A stretch of DNA of 64,000 bases. It comes from Ectobius pallidus (taxonomy: Eukaryota; Arthropoda; Insecta; Blattodea; Ectobiidae). The stretch covers positions 125,088,043-125,152,042 of the forward strand of contig CAXKWD010000004.1 in the NCBI GenBank assembly GCA_964059195.1, given 5' to 3'. The notes under the pieces were generated by a model that saw nothing but the letters and a program-made list of their open reading frames with translations, ran no database searches and was not told the origin of the DNA. Made by a program: the position numbers and the translations under genes. Below are positions 48,342 through 60,659 of the stretch, piece by piece (position 1 is the stretch's first letter; every line of letters begins with the position of its first letter).

Positions 48342-48444
48342 TAATTACTCAGTACCTCACTCTTAACCATTCATTTATTATTATTTTATTATATTTAGGC
48401 AGCATAAATAAAAGAAAGTTTGAGAGTGAGGTACTGAGTAATTA
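48342..48444. repeat. Short foldback: 22-bp perfect stem, 103 bp overall
   Basis: TAATTACTCAGTACCTCACTCT (48342-48363) is the exact complement of 48423-48444. Inside it the pairing continues imperfectly for about 16 more positions (roughly 13 paired), leaving a loop of about 27 bases rich in ATT. It is consistent with a tiny palindromic MITE (TA at both edges) or, if transcribed, a hairpin of microRNA-precursor size. Neither is shown by sequence alone. Confidence 0.85.
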
Positions 48445-49984
48445 GCGTTGTTCCGAGTTCAACGGTTTAATGAATATGATGTTTAACAATAAAACACGTC
48501 ATGATTGGAGCTAAGGGAAGTTAACCCAGAACGTTTGTAACATTTTGCAGGCTAACGTTTTTTTAAAAACATAAATCGCTCTTTATGAGCCAACATACCT
48601 AAGTTTCCTGGATTATTTTTAAAATCTATAACTTATTATTACTATAAACTATTTCTCATTTCTCTTCTGACTTTCACTATTAATTTATTGTTATTACCTG
48701 TTCAGTTTACCTTGTTCTTCATTAATATATTGTTTAATTTTGTACACCACGTCGCTCAGCTTACCATTTTTTGTTGTTGATCTTATCCTAACAATCTATT
48801 AGGCTGTTACTTACCTGCTGCATATTAATTATTCTGTTACCATCTACTTTGTTGTTATTTCATATAACTTATAACTAATTTTATATACGCTTTGTCTATT
48901 TTCAGCCTCTAATTAGTAAAAGTAGAATAGGCCTGTAGTTAATATTAACATGTATATAAACCTATATATAGCCTACATAGGCACTGTACATACATACAAT
49001 CGCACATTCATGTGCATATCGCCAGCTGGAATTAATTACTTATTCTGACCTTCCCGAAATAACTGTAATGGTTTTGAAGTATTGAAAATCTTTATAAAAT
49101 CATAAGAGCATAAATCTTTTATTATTTCAAAGTCCCTTTTTTTTCATTTTCTCCTTCTTTAGGACTTCTGCTCTTAAGTATACTCGTAGACCTCCTTTTT
49201 CAGTACAGAAAGCTGCTAAAGCAGTTCTCGCATTTCACCTTATTAATACTTAATAGTTTAGCAGTACTATTTTAAGTAGGCTTGCTTAGCTATTAAGATT
49301 AGCCTATACTTATGAAGGATACTAGTTGTATAATCTGTAGTAACAGTTAGACCGTGCCATTTCACAAAATCTTAATAAATATAAACAATAATAATAATAG
49401 ATGAAAGTTTTAAATGAAACATTTCTTCATCTTTCATAGGTTGGTAACTTACTGAACTTAGGTTTAACTAAATCATAAATCCTACTAATAATTGTGAGAT
49501 CGGCCGCCTCATAGGCCTATTAGACCTAATATAAAATAAATAATATTTCATAATATTTTAATAAGAGTCACCTTTTCCATGCTATTGCCTGCTATCGTCA
49601 TACTATTTAAATGATTTTAACCATTGTTAGCATTTTTTACTTTACTTCTTCCTTGGATCCTTACAGTTACACTATCTAGCTTTCATTACGTTGAACCAGG
49701 TTTCTGCTGGTTGATCTAAGCAATAAATTGTGATAAAGAAAACAGTACATACGTCATTAAATTATAATTTAATTCTTGCATTCTTATCTCGTTTTAAATT
49801 GGCCTACATGTCATTTCATTATTACATTTATGACTCATAATATTCTAATAGTTTTATGTTCTGTTTTCAAATTGACACGTAATTATACTTGTAATTAGCC
49901 TGAAGTACTATTCAAATAAACATTTATATATTCGTAGCATATTTTTTCCGGGGTTTTAACAGGCCTATCATAATGTAGCCTCCA
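48445..49984. other. AT-rich noncoding DNA with a possible SINE scrap
   Basis: At 49942-49957 the 16 bases TTTTTTCCGGGGTTTT match exactly the motif at 44336-44351 of the tRNA-derived SINE. Flanks do not extend the match, so this may be a tiny remnant or chance. No gene. Confidence 0.45.
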
Positions 49985-50355
49985 TTTAAATGCTGATAAA
50001 AGTAAAGCGATAAATATTGTTAACGGCACTCTTATACCTAATTGGACCGTATCTACAGCCAATGGACACATTACATCAATTGATATATACGATGGAATAA
50101 AATATCTAGGAATAGATTTTAATGGTGGAATTATATTTTACATTTCAAAGAGATGTCATCAGTCACTGGAAGGTCATTGGACTACTGATTGGTGCTAGGG
50201 CAGCAGTACCGAAGTTGGTCGAATGATTTTTTAAGAAATAAGATCTTCTACCTTCCCTCCTTAAGATAATTCGTCTAACGGTATTAAAAGACTCCTTTCG
50301 TATTAACCTATGCAAAGCCATGTTTATTCTTGAAGTACAGTTTAATACACCTTGA
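49985..50355 (+). pseudogene. LINE reverse-transcriptase fragment, R2-like
   Basis: Read on the plus strand, 49985-50145 gives a block with LNADKSKAINIV and IKYLGIDFNGG, typical of the region just after the catalytic core in non-LTR reverse transcriptases, where KxLG marks the thumb-side primer grip. In another frame, about 50180-50325 gives IGARAAVPKLVE, two stops, then LLKIIRLTVLKDSF, which looks like the part downstream of the RT in R2-group proteins. The frame changes between blocks and stops interrupt it. Both ends are truncated. The clade call is from memory of conserved phrases and is uncertain; that it is a LINE fragment is likely. Confidence 0.6.
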
Positions 50356-50669
50356 GTGATTGTTTTCTTTGTAAAAGTAGTGTCCATTTAGCTTTAAGAT
50401 TAATTGAATGTACTGTTTTAGTCTTAAAAAATCTAGTTATTACTAAATGCTTGATCATTTTTTGGTCTCCTACATTTGCAGACAGCTGTCAATAAAAGGT
50501 TCCTCCCTCAATGAATAATTGGAATGTTTTGATAATTATTGAAATTGATTTTGTTTCATTAATCAGGCTTCATTAATATGTAGGATAGATAAACATATAT
50601 AGGCCTAGTTTTTTTTATTACCTGTAACATATATTAAAGAAAGCAGTAACTGTTAAGGATGATATGTCG
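50356..50669. other. AT-rich noncoding DNA
   Basis: No recognisable feature apart from an AGGCCTA word and a T run at about 50602-50620. Confidence 0.4.
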
Positions 50670-50740
50670 AGATGTACCCGGAAGGGATTTGAGCAGTGCC
50701 AAGTGTTGGGGAAGCGGCTACGCTACACCACGCGGGTTTA
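50670..50740 (-). repeat. tRNA-like SINE head, minus strand
   Basis: On the minus strand TGGTGTAGCGTAG (complement of about 50718-50730) resembles an A box. It is followed by TGCTCAAATCCC (complement of 50684-50695), which resembles a B box. The TGTAGCGTAG phrase is close to the head of the SINE at 22637, so the two may be related. The body downstream (to the left) is not clear. Confidence 0.55.
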
Positions 50741-51338
50741 CGGGCAGTGGATTAGATACACAATTATGTTGCTGCTATTATGTGTGTACCACAAAGCGGC
50801 CAAGCTGTCCACTGAGTGACCCATGATATTCAGCATAATGCGATAAATGGATTGCACATCGAGCACTCAAACGATCAAATCAAGTCTTTGCAATTACGGT
50901 CCTGAGAAATTTCTTTTTGATAGCTGTAGATAAGATTTGTTTCGCTACAAGATGTAAATACTCTGTGTGTGCATGTAATACTACAAATAAATATCTGCCG
51001 GTCTTTTAACAGAAGCTTTTTAGAAGAATTTCTAGTTCTGTCAGTATTACATTACTGCAACAAAATGAATGCCTTGATTGACCTATAGAGAAAGTGTTTA
51101 TTTTACCTACATATCTGTTGACATTTATTTGCCTTCTCTCCCCTTCCTCATTCCAGAGATTCCCTCTTCACGCAATCGTTTTAAGTTTACGAGAACCCTC
51201 CCCATTTTTACCGGGGGTAGCATCCCTTACCAATCTAGTTCCTGCTTTGGTCGCACGAACCGCGGCGCCACCGATCGACGAACAGTTTCCTGAAATATAC
51301 GGCAGAGTGCGCGTTCAACGATGCGCACACTTAGCAGC
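50741..51338. other. Noncoding DNA, G+C-richer from 51170
   Basis: The part 51170-51340 has several CpG words (CGCACGAACCGCGGCGCC). Overlapping plus frames 51078-51293 and 51094-51372 have no recognised domain; the second ends inside the hAT element that follows. Confidence 0.4.
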
Positions 51339-51346
51339 GGTGAAGT

Positions 51347-51736
51347 CAGGGTTGCCATACGTACGACTATAGTCGTACACATACGACTATTTCATATATT
51401 TGTACGACGTACGACGCAACCATGTGTCGTATGCCTATTTGTACGACTATTTTTAACATAGCGTTTTATATTTTTTAATCAATCTAATGACGAATTTTAA
51501 ATTTTAATATGTATCCACTTGTTGTTTTCTCATGGTTTTTGTTGTAAACATTTTGCTAACATCATTATGATTGCAAATAATTACAATAATTGCATCACTG
51601 TTGCAACTACTGTTTATATAATTTTATTGTATTTAAGAATATTTAGCACTTCGAAAGATAATGAAACACGCCTAATCATTAACAAATAAGATGATTTATT
51701 AACAATTACATGACATATATAAGGTGCATAATACCG

Positions 51737-51787
<51 letters not shown>

Positions 51788-51892
51788 GTTCATTATACTG
51801 AAAAATCACGAAGTGTACGACAGTTTTAACTAGCATACGACTATTTTCGGATATTGGTACGACTGTTCTACGTTTCTGATCTGGCAACCCTG
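51347..51892. mobile_element. hAT-type MITE, complete, 546 bp
   Basis: Terminal inverted repeats CAGGGTTGCCA (51347-51357) and TGGCAACCCTG (51882-51892) are perfect. They are flanked by an identical 8-bp direct repeat GGTGAAGT (51339-51346 and 51893-51900), the hAT target-site length. The subterminal DNA at both ends is packed with TACGACTAT-type motifs (four or more on the left, three on the right), resembling transposase-binding repeats. The interior carries a (TAA)n run (about 51739-51785). No transposase fits. It is inserted in a less AT-rich sequence whose two halves can be rejoined by dropping the element and one target copy. Boundaries are directly seen; the superfamily follows from target length and end form. 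Confidence 0.93.
51739..51785. repeat. (TAA)n microsatellite inside the hAT MITE
   Basis: About 15 uninterrupted TAA triplets nested in the element at 51347-51892. Confidence 0.93.
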
Positions 51893-51931
51893 GGTGAAGT
51901 TAGCACTCGTCCAGCATGACTGCTCGAAGGA

Positions 51932-51954
51932 TGTGTGTGTGTGTGTGTGTGTGT
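51932..51954. repeat. (GT)n microsatellite
   Basis: An uninterrupted TG run of 23 bases. Confidence 0.93.
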
Positions 51955-52890
51955 ACGGTCAGTCGGAGCATGCAGTTTCCTCTTGCCACCCCTCCCTGCC
52001 CGACCACCATTGCATTCACAACAAAACACGAAAATGATTAAGACTGAAGAAGAAATACCTTAAAAGAGTGCAACACATGACAAGATAATGAATTTATCAG
52101 TGTAGAGTGTTCCGAATATGGTGGCTATTATAAAGTTAGCAATATAAAAATGTAATGTCCCTAAAGTACTGGTTAGCAGGTCACGAATGCCAATTTCTAC
52201 AAGTTTTTTGTTATCGTGACAAAAGTATGATTGCGCGAATGTTAAAAAATTCAAAGATTCAGTAAGTTGGAATAAGGAAGGAAAATCCAAAGAAAACTGT
52301 AATGTAAAAAGTTATCTACTGTCCTCGATTTTAAAAATTTTATATCAGTTCCTCGTAGTGATTTCCTCTGTAACGTATTTTCTAACTATTTCCCTTCTTC
52401 CCCACAATTTTCTTCACTAATTTTATGCTATTTAAATAATAATTAAGTCATCTGATGATACAAGGAGGCGAGCCTATATAAAAAGTTTACAATACCTTTG
52501 ACACATTCATTTTTTACATTATTTGAATACATTTGTAGAATAATATTTTTTTTTTAAATGGGCATTGACTTGGGACTTGCTTTTAGATTTTATATTCACT
52601 AGAATATCAAAGAAAGCTCAGTAGCGGGAATCCAACGTACAGAAAATATTATGTTCTGTGCTAGTCAAGGGCATTCGTAATCACCTGGATACATCTTCCT
52701 TTCCTATTTCATATACTTTCCTCCCTTCTGGTGTATAATAACCAAGCAATCTTTATGAAATAAGGAATTGAGCCTGTGGAAAGAAATAACACCCTCTACT
52801 TCTACATTAAAAAATAATTTTTATACGAGGATACTTTTTAGCTGATGTGGAATATTTCGGCCTTAGATTTTATCTTTAGTAGATTAACAT

Positions 52891-52893
<3 letters not shown>
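51955..52893. other. Noncoding DNA
   Basis: G+C-richer to about 52030, then AT-rich. The minus frame 52060-52290 shows no family. No repeat boundary is seen. Confidence 0.45.

Positions 52894-52944
<51 letters not shown>
52894..52944. repeat. (AT)n microsatellite
   Basis: About 25 uninterrupted TA/AT dinucleotides. Confidence 0.95.
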
Positions 52945-52948
<4 letters not shown>

Positions 52949-55900
52949 AGGATGAACCAGTAAAAAACCTACAATAGTATTTATATTCATATAAATTTTT
53001 TCCATCTGTGCTCAGTATTAGTCTTTTATACAAACTATTCTAAAATTGTTTTATTATAAAATCATAAATTACTTGTATAAAATATTAACTTATGCATATA
53101 TTTAAATAAGTAGTTCTACGTAATAACAAGAATATTAAAAGTTCTTTAAAATGTCAAAATGCAATCATATCTTCCATAAAATGTCAGCTCTACGTCAAAA
53201 TTGTAGCTGTAGTCGCACTTTTATAGAATATATTATTGATTTTTAACATTTTAAAGACATTTTAATTGTTTTTATTAGAACTACTTTAGACAAGGAATTT
53301 ATGTTTTTATAATAAACAATTTTAGATTAGTTTTTATAATTAATATTTATAACTCAGCACATGTGGAAAAATTAATATTAATACAGGTATACACAGTAGC
53401 TCAATTGGAAAATGAAAGTAGTTGAAATACCTAAAATAGGCCTACACAGCCTGTCTCTTATGCTATCGAACAAAATTCATAGACAACCAGTAAGACTTTT
53501 CATCCACTTTAGAGATATTTCTGATTTTCTGCTTATGATTGTTACACTATCCCATACAATTTTTAAGTGAACCCTTGTAGAGGACCTACAGTACTGGTAC
53601 TTTTATGCATTGCAATTAGAACATAAATGGATATATTTCCATGGCATGGCATAATATTTGTTTTTAGTACTAAGATTTAGGTTTATGACTATTAGAATGT
53701 TGAACATAAATTTTGAACCACTAGCATGAGTCTACACATAGGGTAGGCCTACATGTAGCCTGCACTTTCTGCTATTAAGTGGAATTCCGGCAAATAATCA
53801 TCTGGAAACGGGTTTTGTCCCATAATTTGTAGATGTTCCAACATTTATGTTAGGCTGTATAATTTAATTTCAGCTCTTTCTTTTCGTAATGATTTAATAA
53901 TTCGAGACACTTTGTTGTGAGTTATAAAACTGGAAGAGGCTTGCAAGGTATGCATTGAACACAATTTCGCTTATGTTAGTTATATTTACGATATTTAACT
54001 TTATTAATCTGACACACTTCGTGAATGATATATCACATGGGCTACACTGAAAAAAGAATACACTCATGCATCCATAGACTCAAGCCATACAGCACATATA
54101 TGATTTCAGGTTTATCTAATGCAAAGGTAGGATATTTTAATGCGGCTTTATGTTTAAGTTTGAAATACACTTCAAATACAACTTTTCCATGAGCATGTAT
54201 AATTTAATGTAATATGGAAAGTAGAATTAACTTAATAATTTCTTAATTTTTAGTACTTCCGGATAATTCTTCTGAGAACGATTTGCCCTTCCCATGGAAT
54301 TAGACCTCAATTTTAGTACAAAATACGAAGACTTTTTACATTGATTGTATAGTCTTATGCGTGACAGCTTAAATATTTACCGACTTGCATGATCCGATGG
54401 TTTCAATGGACAAACAGTGCGGAGGTTGTATGTCATTATGCAGAGCAAACAAAGTATGCCTGACTCGAGTTAAACATTTCTTTCATCGCTACAAAATTTT
54501 TATTAGACTCTGCATGTCCTATTGTCACTGTAAGTGGAAGGATATATAGAATTACTAAGATCTAAATTACTTTGCTTTCGACAGTCCTTTAAATCTCACC
54601 ACCTAATTTTCTAGAATAATAGATCTTTCTGGTCACGATTTCATAAAATAAAATAAAATAAATGTGAAATATAACTAGGTTGATAGGCCTGCCTATTAAG
54701 GTAATACATAAATTCACAACTTTATCGTTCATTATGTCTACTCAGATCTAACACTTACATCATAGCATAGTTGAAAATTACAAATTGCGGTGACTTTTTA
54801 TTATTTAATCATACCTTGTAGATGTTACTACAGGAATAACTTGACTTTTATTCTCAGAAATTCTTAATATTTTTACCATCTAACAGATTATACATTAACT
54901 GTATAGGTGGTACTTTTCATACTATAAATCTATGGTACTATAGGCTAACCGGTCTGCATCACAACTTTTTATTTCTTTTTCCAAACAAAATTTGACAAAC
55001 AGCCGGATATAAATTAGAGTTAAGCCTATGTAGCGTATTCTGAAACACACAGAATTTGAAATAGCTGGTAGTGGACCTAAATATATTTTTTTTCCTCCAA
55101 AAATTTTAAATGACAGTTCACGAAATATTGAAAGGTGTTTACGTGAGATATGGAGATGCTGAAACTGATACCGGATGTGAATAGGCGTACGGCCATTGGC
55201 ATTCTTACTATACTTGCTTGTCGACTACTTACATAAAAATATAGGCCTAAAGCATAACTCTTAAGACCTTTTAGAACTTGTCACATGTAGTGAAACGATT
55301 GAAATTAGAATATGAGAGGTGGGTTATGAAAACGATACTGCCAAGCTTTTAATATGCACAGGAATGTCTGGAATTAGAAATATATTTTGCTATTGGGACA
55401 TTTTAAAATAAGATATATCAATTTACTGAAAGCAGTATGATTTAAATAGCTGCCAGTTTTCTCTTATATTACTCCTTTATACTGCCAACCAAGAAAAATA
55501 TTTGACACTAGAATAACAGCAACACAATAAGTGAATAATAAGACACAACTATTATGTACCGGTGCAAAACATAAGTAACAACTAGGGTTTCAAAATGAAA
55601 CTCATGCTTTTTCTGGATCAACACAATACCGAGAGAATAGACTCATATCAACGGATCAACGGACATCAAGAAGTATTAAATAATGCAGGTTTGTATCAAG
55701 CAAGAGGTTTTTATAATTCAGAACAGATAAATAAATGCTGGGGAATTTGTAAGGTACTAACAGCTGTTATCCTTTTCAAGCACATTTACAAATAATCATG
55801 CAAGAGAATACATGAGTTGATGAAAACTTATAGGAGATTTGCTTACTATTTTTTATCAACGCTTTGCTCTTTTTTAAAGAACCTGTAAACATTTCTTTCC

Positions 55901-57119
55901 TAGACGGATTTTTTTCTTCAAGTAATTTGCATTCTTTAGTTTATTTTAACGAATGATATCTTACTATGTGTCAAGATCTCTTTACTGACTGAAGCAATGT
56001 GTTACTAGTTTTGCTTATTAGTTTAACTGTCAGCTCGGTTTTGAATGTAAGATGCGATGCAACTCACAGTGCGAGAATGAAGGGTGAAATTTATAAGCAC
56101 ACTCTTTTGCGTATGCGGAGGTGAAGTTTACAGATAAATACACAGATTTTTATAGGCTGATAATCACTTTCGTGAGTATAACTCGGTCACACATGATGTT
56201 TACATGAGGCGTAGCTGTAGTTAGCCTATGACCATACCCACTGTGTATAGGCACAAGCGAAGGGTTGTCACCCGGGTGTATCTCCAGTACATGAAGATGG
56301 AAGACTAAGGGCATCGCAGTTCGTGCGTGTGATCTCATTGCAAAGCCGGGGACTACTCATTGAACTCTACTAAGTTTTTTTCAGCATGAACGAGGATTAA
56401 AAAAGGTCAATCTGACGCATGTATAGGCCTGAACGATGCAAACACGGGATGAGTAACAAGAGAGATCAATAACTGAATAGGATGATTTGGATGAGTTCAT
56501 CCTACCTTGTTCTTACCGAAGAACTACCATCTCTCCTGGTAACACTGCTGTATAAGGATAGATGGAAAGAAGAAAAAAATTACTGTAGTATTTTAATATC
56601 ACACTTTGACTATGAAAGAGCGTGTATATATGTTCTCATGTTTATACTGTACTCCACATTTAAAACAACCTGCTATCAGAATCTGTCTTTTTCGAAGATG
56701 TTTGAGCAGTGTTAAAGAAATATCCTATATTAAGTTTTTAGTTATTAGATGAATTTAGTTCCTAACGAACTATGCGGCTGACATGTCAAAAACTCGTTGT
56801 CTGTTCTAAGAAGCGCAAATTCTTGATGCGAAAGTGTAAGTGTTCTAAGATCTGTCAAAACTAAAAAAGAAATCTAAACACATTTAAGTTATACTAAAGA
56901 CATTCTTATAACAATGAAAGCATGCGTTCACATTCAAGACCAAAATTCTTAAAGCGGTAAAATATAAAATGTGAAGTAAAATACACTTGATTCAAAGAGG
57001 GTTGACAGACACGGTAAAATGAATTAATATGAAAGGAAAGTTGAATTGGAATATTTGCAGTTGAAAAATAGTTTAAATAGAATGTTTGCAGGTGAACACT
57101 ATTAAAGCAGGTGAATTTC
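52945..57119. other. AT-rich noncoding DNA
   Basis: About 4 kb of AT-rich DNA. It contains (AAAAT)n-like TAAAATAAAATAAAATAAA at about 54643-54662 and short frames at 55595-55795, 56150-56338, 56482-56715 and 56906-57121, none with a recognisable family. The patch 56180-56340 is less AT-rich. Confidence 0.45.
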
Positions 57120-57492
57120 ACCGTCCGAAGAAGAGGGTTGCTCGCCGGCAGGGGAGCGCGGGCTACTGTAGGAAAAGCCTATACAGATTGTTACCCACCG
57201 CGCGGATCCGTGCTGTCCGCCTCTACCAGTAGGAGGAAGTAACTCCTACTGAATTTCCTCCTCAGGACAGGAATTAACACCATGAATGGAGTCAAAACTT
57301 GCCGGGATACTTTCAGTCATAGTGACTATATTACAGTGTAGTGATTGTGAAAAGTGATAACACTGCTGAAGGTTGGGAAAATGTAAACAAACAAAGAGAA
57401 CAACACACATGCACTTTCCTTGGTTGTTGACACGAGGACAGAACCAGATACTGGCCCTACCTGTTCCGGAGTACACTGTAAAGAAGTCAGCA

Positions 57493-57543
57493 AGTCGTCG
57501 TCTACTGTAAGAACCAACTCGTATAACCAAGCAGACGACGACT
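57493..57543. repeat. Inverted repeat, 11-bp perfect arms
   Basis: AGTCGTCGTCT (57493-57503) pairs exactly with AGACGACGACT (57533-57543) across a 29-base loop. Confidence 0.8.
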
Positions 57544-57562
57544 ACGAATAAGCAACGAAAAT

Positions 57563-57588
57563 CGTCGCCGGCATCAAAACCGGCGACG
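57563..57588. repeat. GC-rich hairpin, 9-bp perfect stem
   Basis: CGTCGCCGG (57563-57571), an 8-base loop ending in AAAA, and CCGGCGACG (57580-57588). It lies 20 bases after the inverted repeat at 57493-57543, giving two stems in tandem. A run-of-U terminator does not follow on either strand. Confidence 0.8.
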
Positions 57589-57941
57589 TGTGGAGTAGTA
57601 CACTATTATCAAGTCCATCATAGTACAATAAGAATAAAGATAAAGTATCCAGGTATTTGTTCACTTTGACACATATGTAGCCGCTTGGGCTTGTCCCGCC
57701 ACCACTCGTCCTCCTGAACACCACGCCATATCACCACTGGCCACCACTAACACTTGAACTGCTCTCAACACTTGTCTTGCATTGCTGGTGCCTAAGTCGG
57801 GAAGCGCCTTGCTGGCACCCCATGAGGCAGCAGGTGTATCAGCAAGATCTTCAAGGGATGTGTGTACGTGCCGCGGCACAAGTCTCACTTGATGCTACCA
57901 CTCGAAGATGAAGACTGAACCAATTCCTACCGCCTACTCAC

Positions 57942-58124
57942 TTCAAACTTGAGTCGCGACTGCAAGACCTCCGTACCGGAGCGGACTCCAGGAACTTGCG
58001 GCTCCGGGGTTGGAGAAGCTAAGGACCTGCGCCGTAGTCCATTCCGGGAATGTTGGTGGCCGCCGCCGCCGCCGCGACCACCCCCTCCCTCTTCACTCCT
58101 TCCCTTCTTTCCCCATTCCTCCAA
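57942..58124 (-). CDS. Candidate 5' coding exon, Gly-rich (speculative)
   Basis: A minus-strand frame starts with ATG at 58122-58124 and runs 61 codons to a splice-donor-like junction GAA|GTGAGTAGG (intron would start at 57941), leaving phase 0. Without splicing the frame stops at 57927. The predicted peptide starts MEEWGKKG, contains a glycine/arginine-rich low-complexity run (about residues 13-22), then a basic patch (RNGLRRR) and a Pro-rich segment. I recognise no domain. In its favour are the CpG-rich setting and the good donor. Against it are the low-complexity CCG origin of the glycines and the absence of any partner exon in the window. It could equally be 5' untranslated sequence or chance. 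Confidence 0.2.
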
Positions 58125-58560
58125 TCCGCTCTGCCTTCATCCCAACAGGGATTCTAGAGGGGAGGAAAAGGGGTAAAAAGTGCTAAGGGGATAGCGATCT
58201 CTTTTCCTCCCCCTGAAAGCGCGCGCTCTCTCTCTTTGAACCTCCACCCCCTCCTTCGGTTCCAGATATCGGCACCAACACTCGCGGTCTCAATATGAAG
58301 TTCCAATCTCACCACTTGTGAGAAAAATAAAAAAAAAAACAACATAGCCGATCGATATACGATAATGAACCCCCACGATCACTCATCTCGCGCCCCCACC
58401 TCCATCTTCGTCCCTTTCACCCTGTCTGTCCGTCACAATAATTTTTCTATTATGGCGCGTCACAAATAAATATTGGGTTGCCAACCCAGTGAGTGACTTC
58501 TGATGGTATAATCGTCTATTCAACTAGTCGGTGAAAGAGAGTTCGATCAGTGACCACTGA

Positions 58561-58849
58561 CATTGGGTTGTGTGCTGGCCATACAATGCGATCTCCGATA
58601 CAATTGCTGAGCCCTCATTGTTGTGTGGTGCAGGAGGGATAAACACACGAACACATAACACACACAAACAACAAACCCATGCACATCTTCCGTATACATG
58701 AGAGGTACTTCAAGCATGACTATTCCTCACAAAGACTACAGGAATTTTAAGTCAAATCTTTTTTAGAATTAAAATTTCGTTAGTCTTCTTGAAAAGACAC
58801 ATGCTTACAACACAACTTAAGTACCTGAGGCATACGTTTTTATTCCTAA
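58561..58849. other. Noncoding DNA
   Basis: Includes an ACACAC/CACAAAC-rich stretch at about 58640-58680. No other feature. Confidence 0.4.
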
Positions 58850-59520
58850 AACAGTATGTAGAGGACGTCGAGAAAAGACGTAGCTGCATCTTAAGGGAGG
58901 AAGCAGCGTCTGAGCGTCGGGGGATGCTTGGTCATCTGCCGGTATCGACCCCGTCTGATCTCCCCTGATATGCATGCTACACGCATAGTGCACTTCTATT
59001 CTCTTTTTTCAAGAGCTATTTGTCCCCCTCTGGATCCACTTGCCTAAAAGCGACCCCTCAGTCATATTGTATATACACTATTGTATTCAAGCACACCTGC
59101 TTTAAATTGCCTATAGTACTATCCAAGCACATAATAAAACAAGCTATAATTAGGATGGATATATTTTCATTTTATCTTTACTTACGTGATCTTACAGTGA
59201 ATATTTTTTTCTGTTTACTTAATCCATCGACTTTACTGCATTCTGCATTATCTTCAATTCCGTCTTCAAAATTATGTAAGATATAGCCTATACAAAATTT
59301 CCAAACTTTTGCTGATAGTTAAGAAAACTTGATACGATAGGCCTATAAAAGTCGAAAAGAAGTGCGCAGCATTGAGGGACGCGAACATGCGGTTGAATGG
59401 ATTTTCCATGCGCCGAGCTTTTAACCGAGGGAAGCCGGGCGTCGCGACGGCAGTCGTCCTCCCCTCGCCCGGCAAAGACTTCCCTCTTCTTGCGGGCTTT
59501 TTCCACCCATGCGAAGGCTT
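58850..59520. other. Mixed noncoding DNA with two CpG-rich patches
   Basis: Patches at 58860-58985 and 59350-59520 are G+C-rich (for example AAGCCGGGCGTCGCGACGGC at about 59431), separated by AT-rich DNA. Two overlapping minus-strand frames (59272-59475 and 59288-59584) cover the second patch without a recognisable family. Confidence 0.35.
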
Positions 59521-60659
59521 CTAAACACTGAATTGAACTCCTTTTAAATAATTTTTTACTTCTTTTAGTTCCATAACAATGCAACTAAGAAATGACAAAA
59601 CCAAGAGATAACAGAGCTTGAAAACTAAGAAATTCACGCATTTCAATAACATGTGACATTAGAAAATTAAGTAAGCCCACACGTTCACACATAATATTAA
59701 TTTTATAAGGATATATTACTATAAAATATTTCTAAAATTTATAAGTTAATAAATCAACATTTAAGGAAGCACAATTCTAAGACAAAATTCTTTTTTTTCT
59801 TTAAAGATACCTTGGGTTTTTAGAATAAATCAAATTAACCTTCCAAATATCTTTTCTCACACAATTTACATTTGAAAATATTTTTCAAGAAAATAAAAAA
59901 GTTCTCATATTAGATCCTTACATTAATTATCCGTTACAATTAAGGTAAAATCTTTTTAATAAGATTTTAATCAGATTTTACGAAGTACCTGCACGAACGA
60001 TTTAAAATCTCGACTTCCGGGTATATGCCGCGTTATGTTTAAGATGTCTACCAACGTTACGACCATCCTGGCTTGGGCTTTATTGAGGTACTACCAGAAA
60101 ACTTCAGTACTCACTTCGGTCGTTGAAGCCTGTAAGCGTACCTTCCCCAAGAATTTTTACTTGATAGAATGGATTAAACATAAAAATACTTTAAGTTATT
60201 ATTATTGCTATTGTTATAACTACCCTTTTCACTTGACCAATACTGCCAGCCTGATAAGTTTAAGAATATTAACACCTTATTCCACACCATTCAAACAATT
60301 TATCGAGAATATCACAACGAAGTAAGTAGACTACTGCAATACACGGAAAAAAACTAATTAAAAAAACAGCACGCAAATTCGTACTCATAAAACTTGAACA
60401 TATTCAGAATGCTGACTTGATTACACTTGGTGGACATGTATTATTTGATTCATGCTTTTAAATATAAAAGAAACATGCTTACGTGCATGAATATTAGTTT
60501 ACTGATCTACTTGTACTAACACTTACGTCATGACATATAGCCTAAAGAATTGGAATAGAACTAATTCTAAATGTTCAGTATAAAATATTTTCTTAACCTG
60601 GCTGTTAAAGATTGAATTAAATTACAATTGTAAGAAAAATGTAAAATAAAGTAGATAAA
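59521..60659. other. AT-rich noncoding DNA
   Basis: A 96-codon plus frame at 60035-60325 has no recognised domain. The rest is AT-rich with T and A runs. Confidence 0.4.

Larger units (their letters stand above)
57120..58560. promoter_or_regulatory. CpG-rich block, candidate promoter/5' exon region
   Basis: G+C and CpG content rises sharply here compared with the 57 kb to the left. The block includes a CCG triplet run (about 58061-58075), C-rich runs, and a CTCTCTCTCT stretch after GCGCGCT (about 58218-58237; GAGAGA on the minus strand, as in insect promoter-proximal GAGA sites). A splice-donor-like sequence lies on the minus strand at 57933-57941. The combination resembles promoter and 5' untranslated DNA of an insect gene, probably transcribed leftward. 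Overlapping frames on both strands are expected in GC-rich DNA and are mostly not genes. Confidence 0.35.

Noticed and set aside
52615..52685. Possible tRNA-like scrap around GCGGGAATCCAACG (minus-strand B box)
   Set aside because: Box match is poor and no A box or repeat copy is visible.
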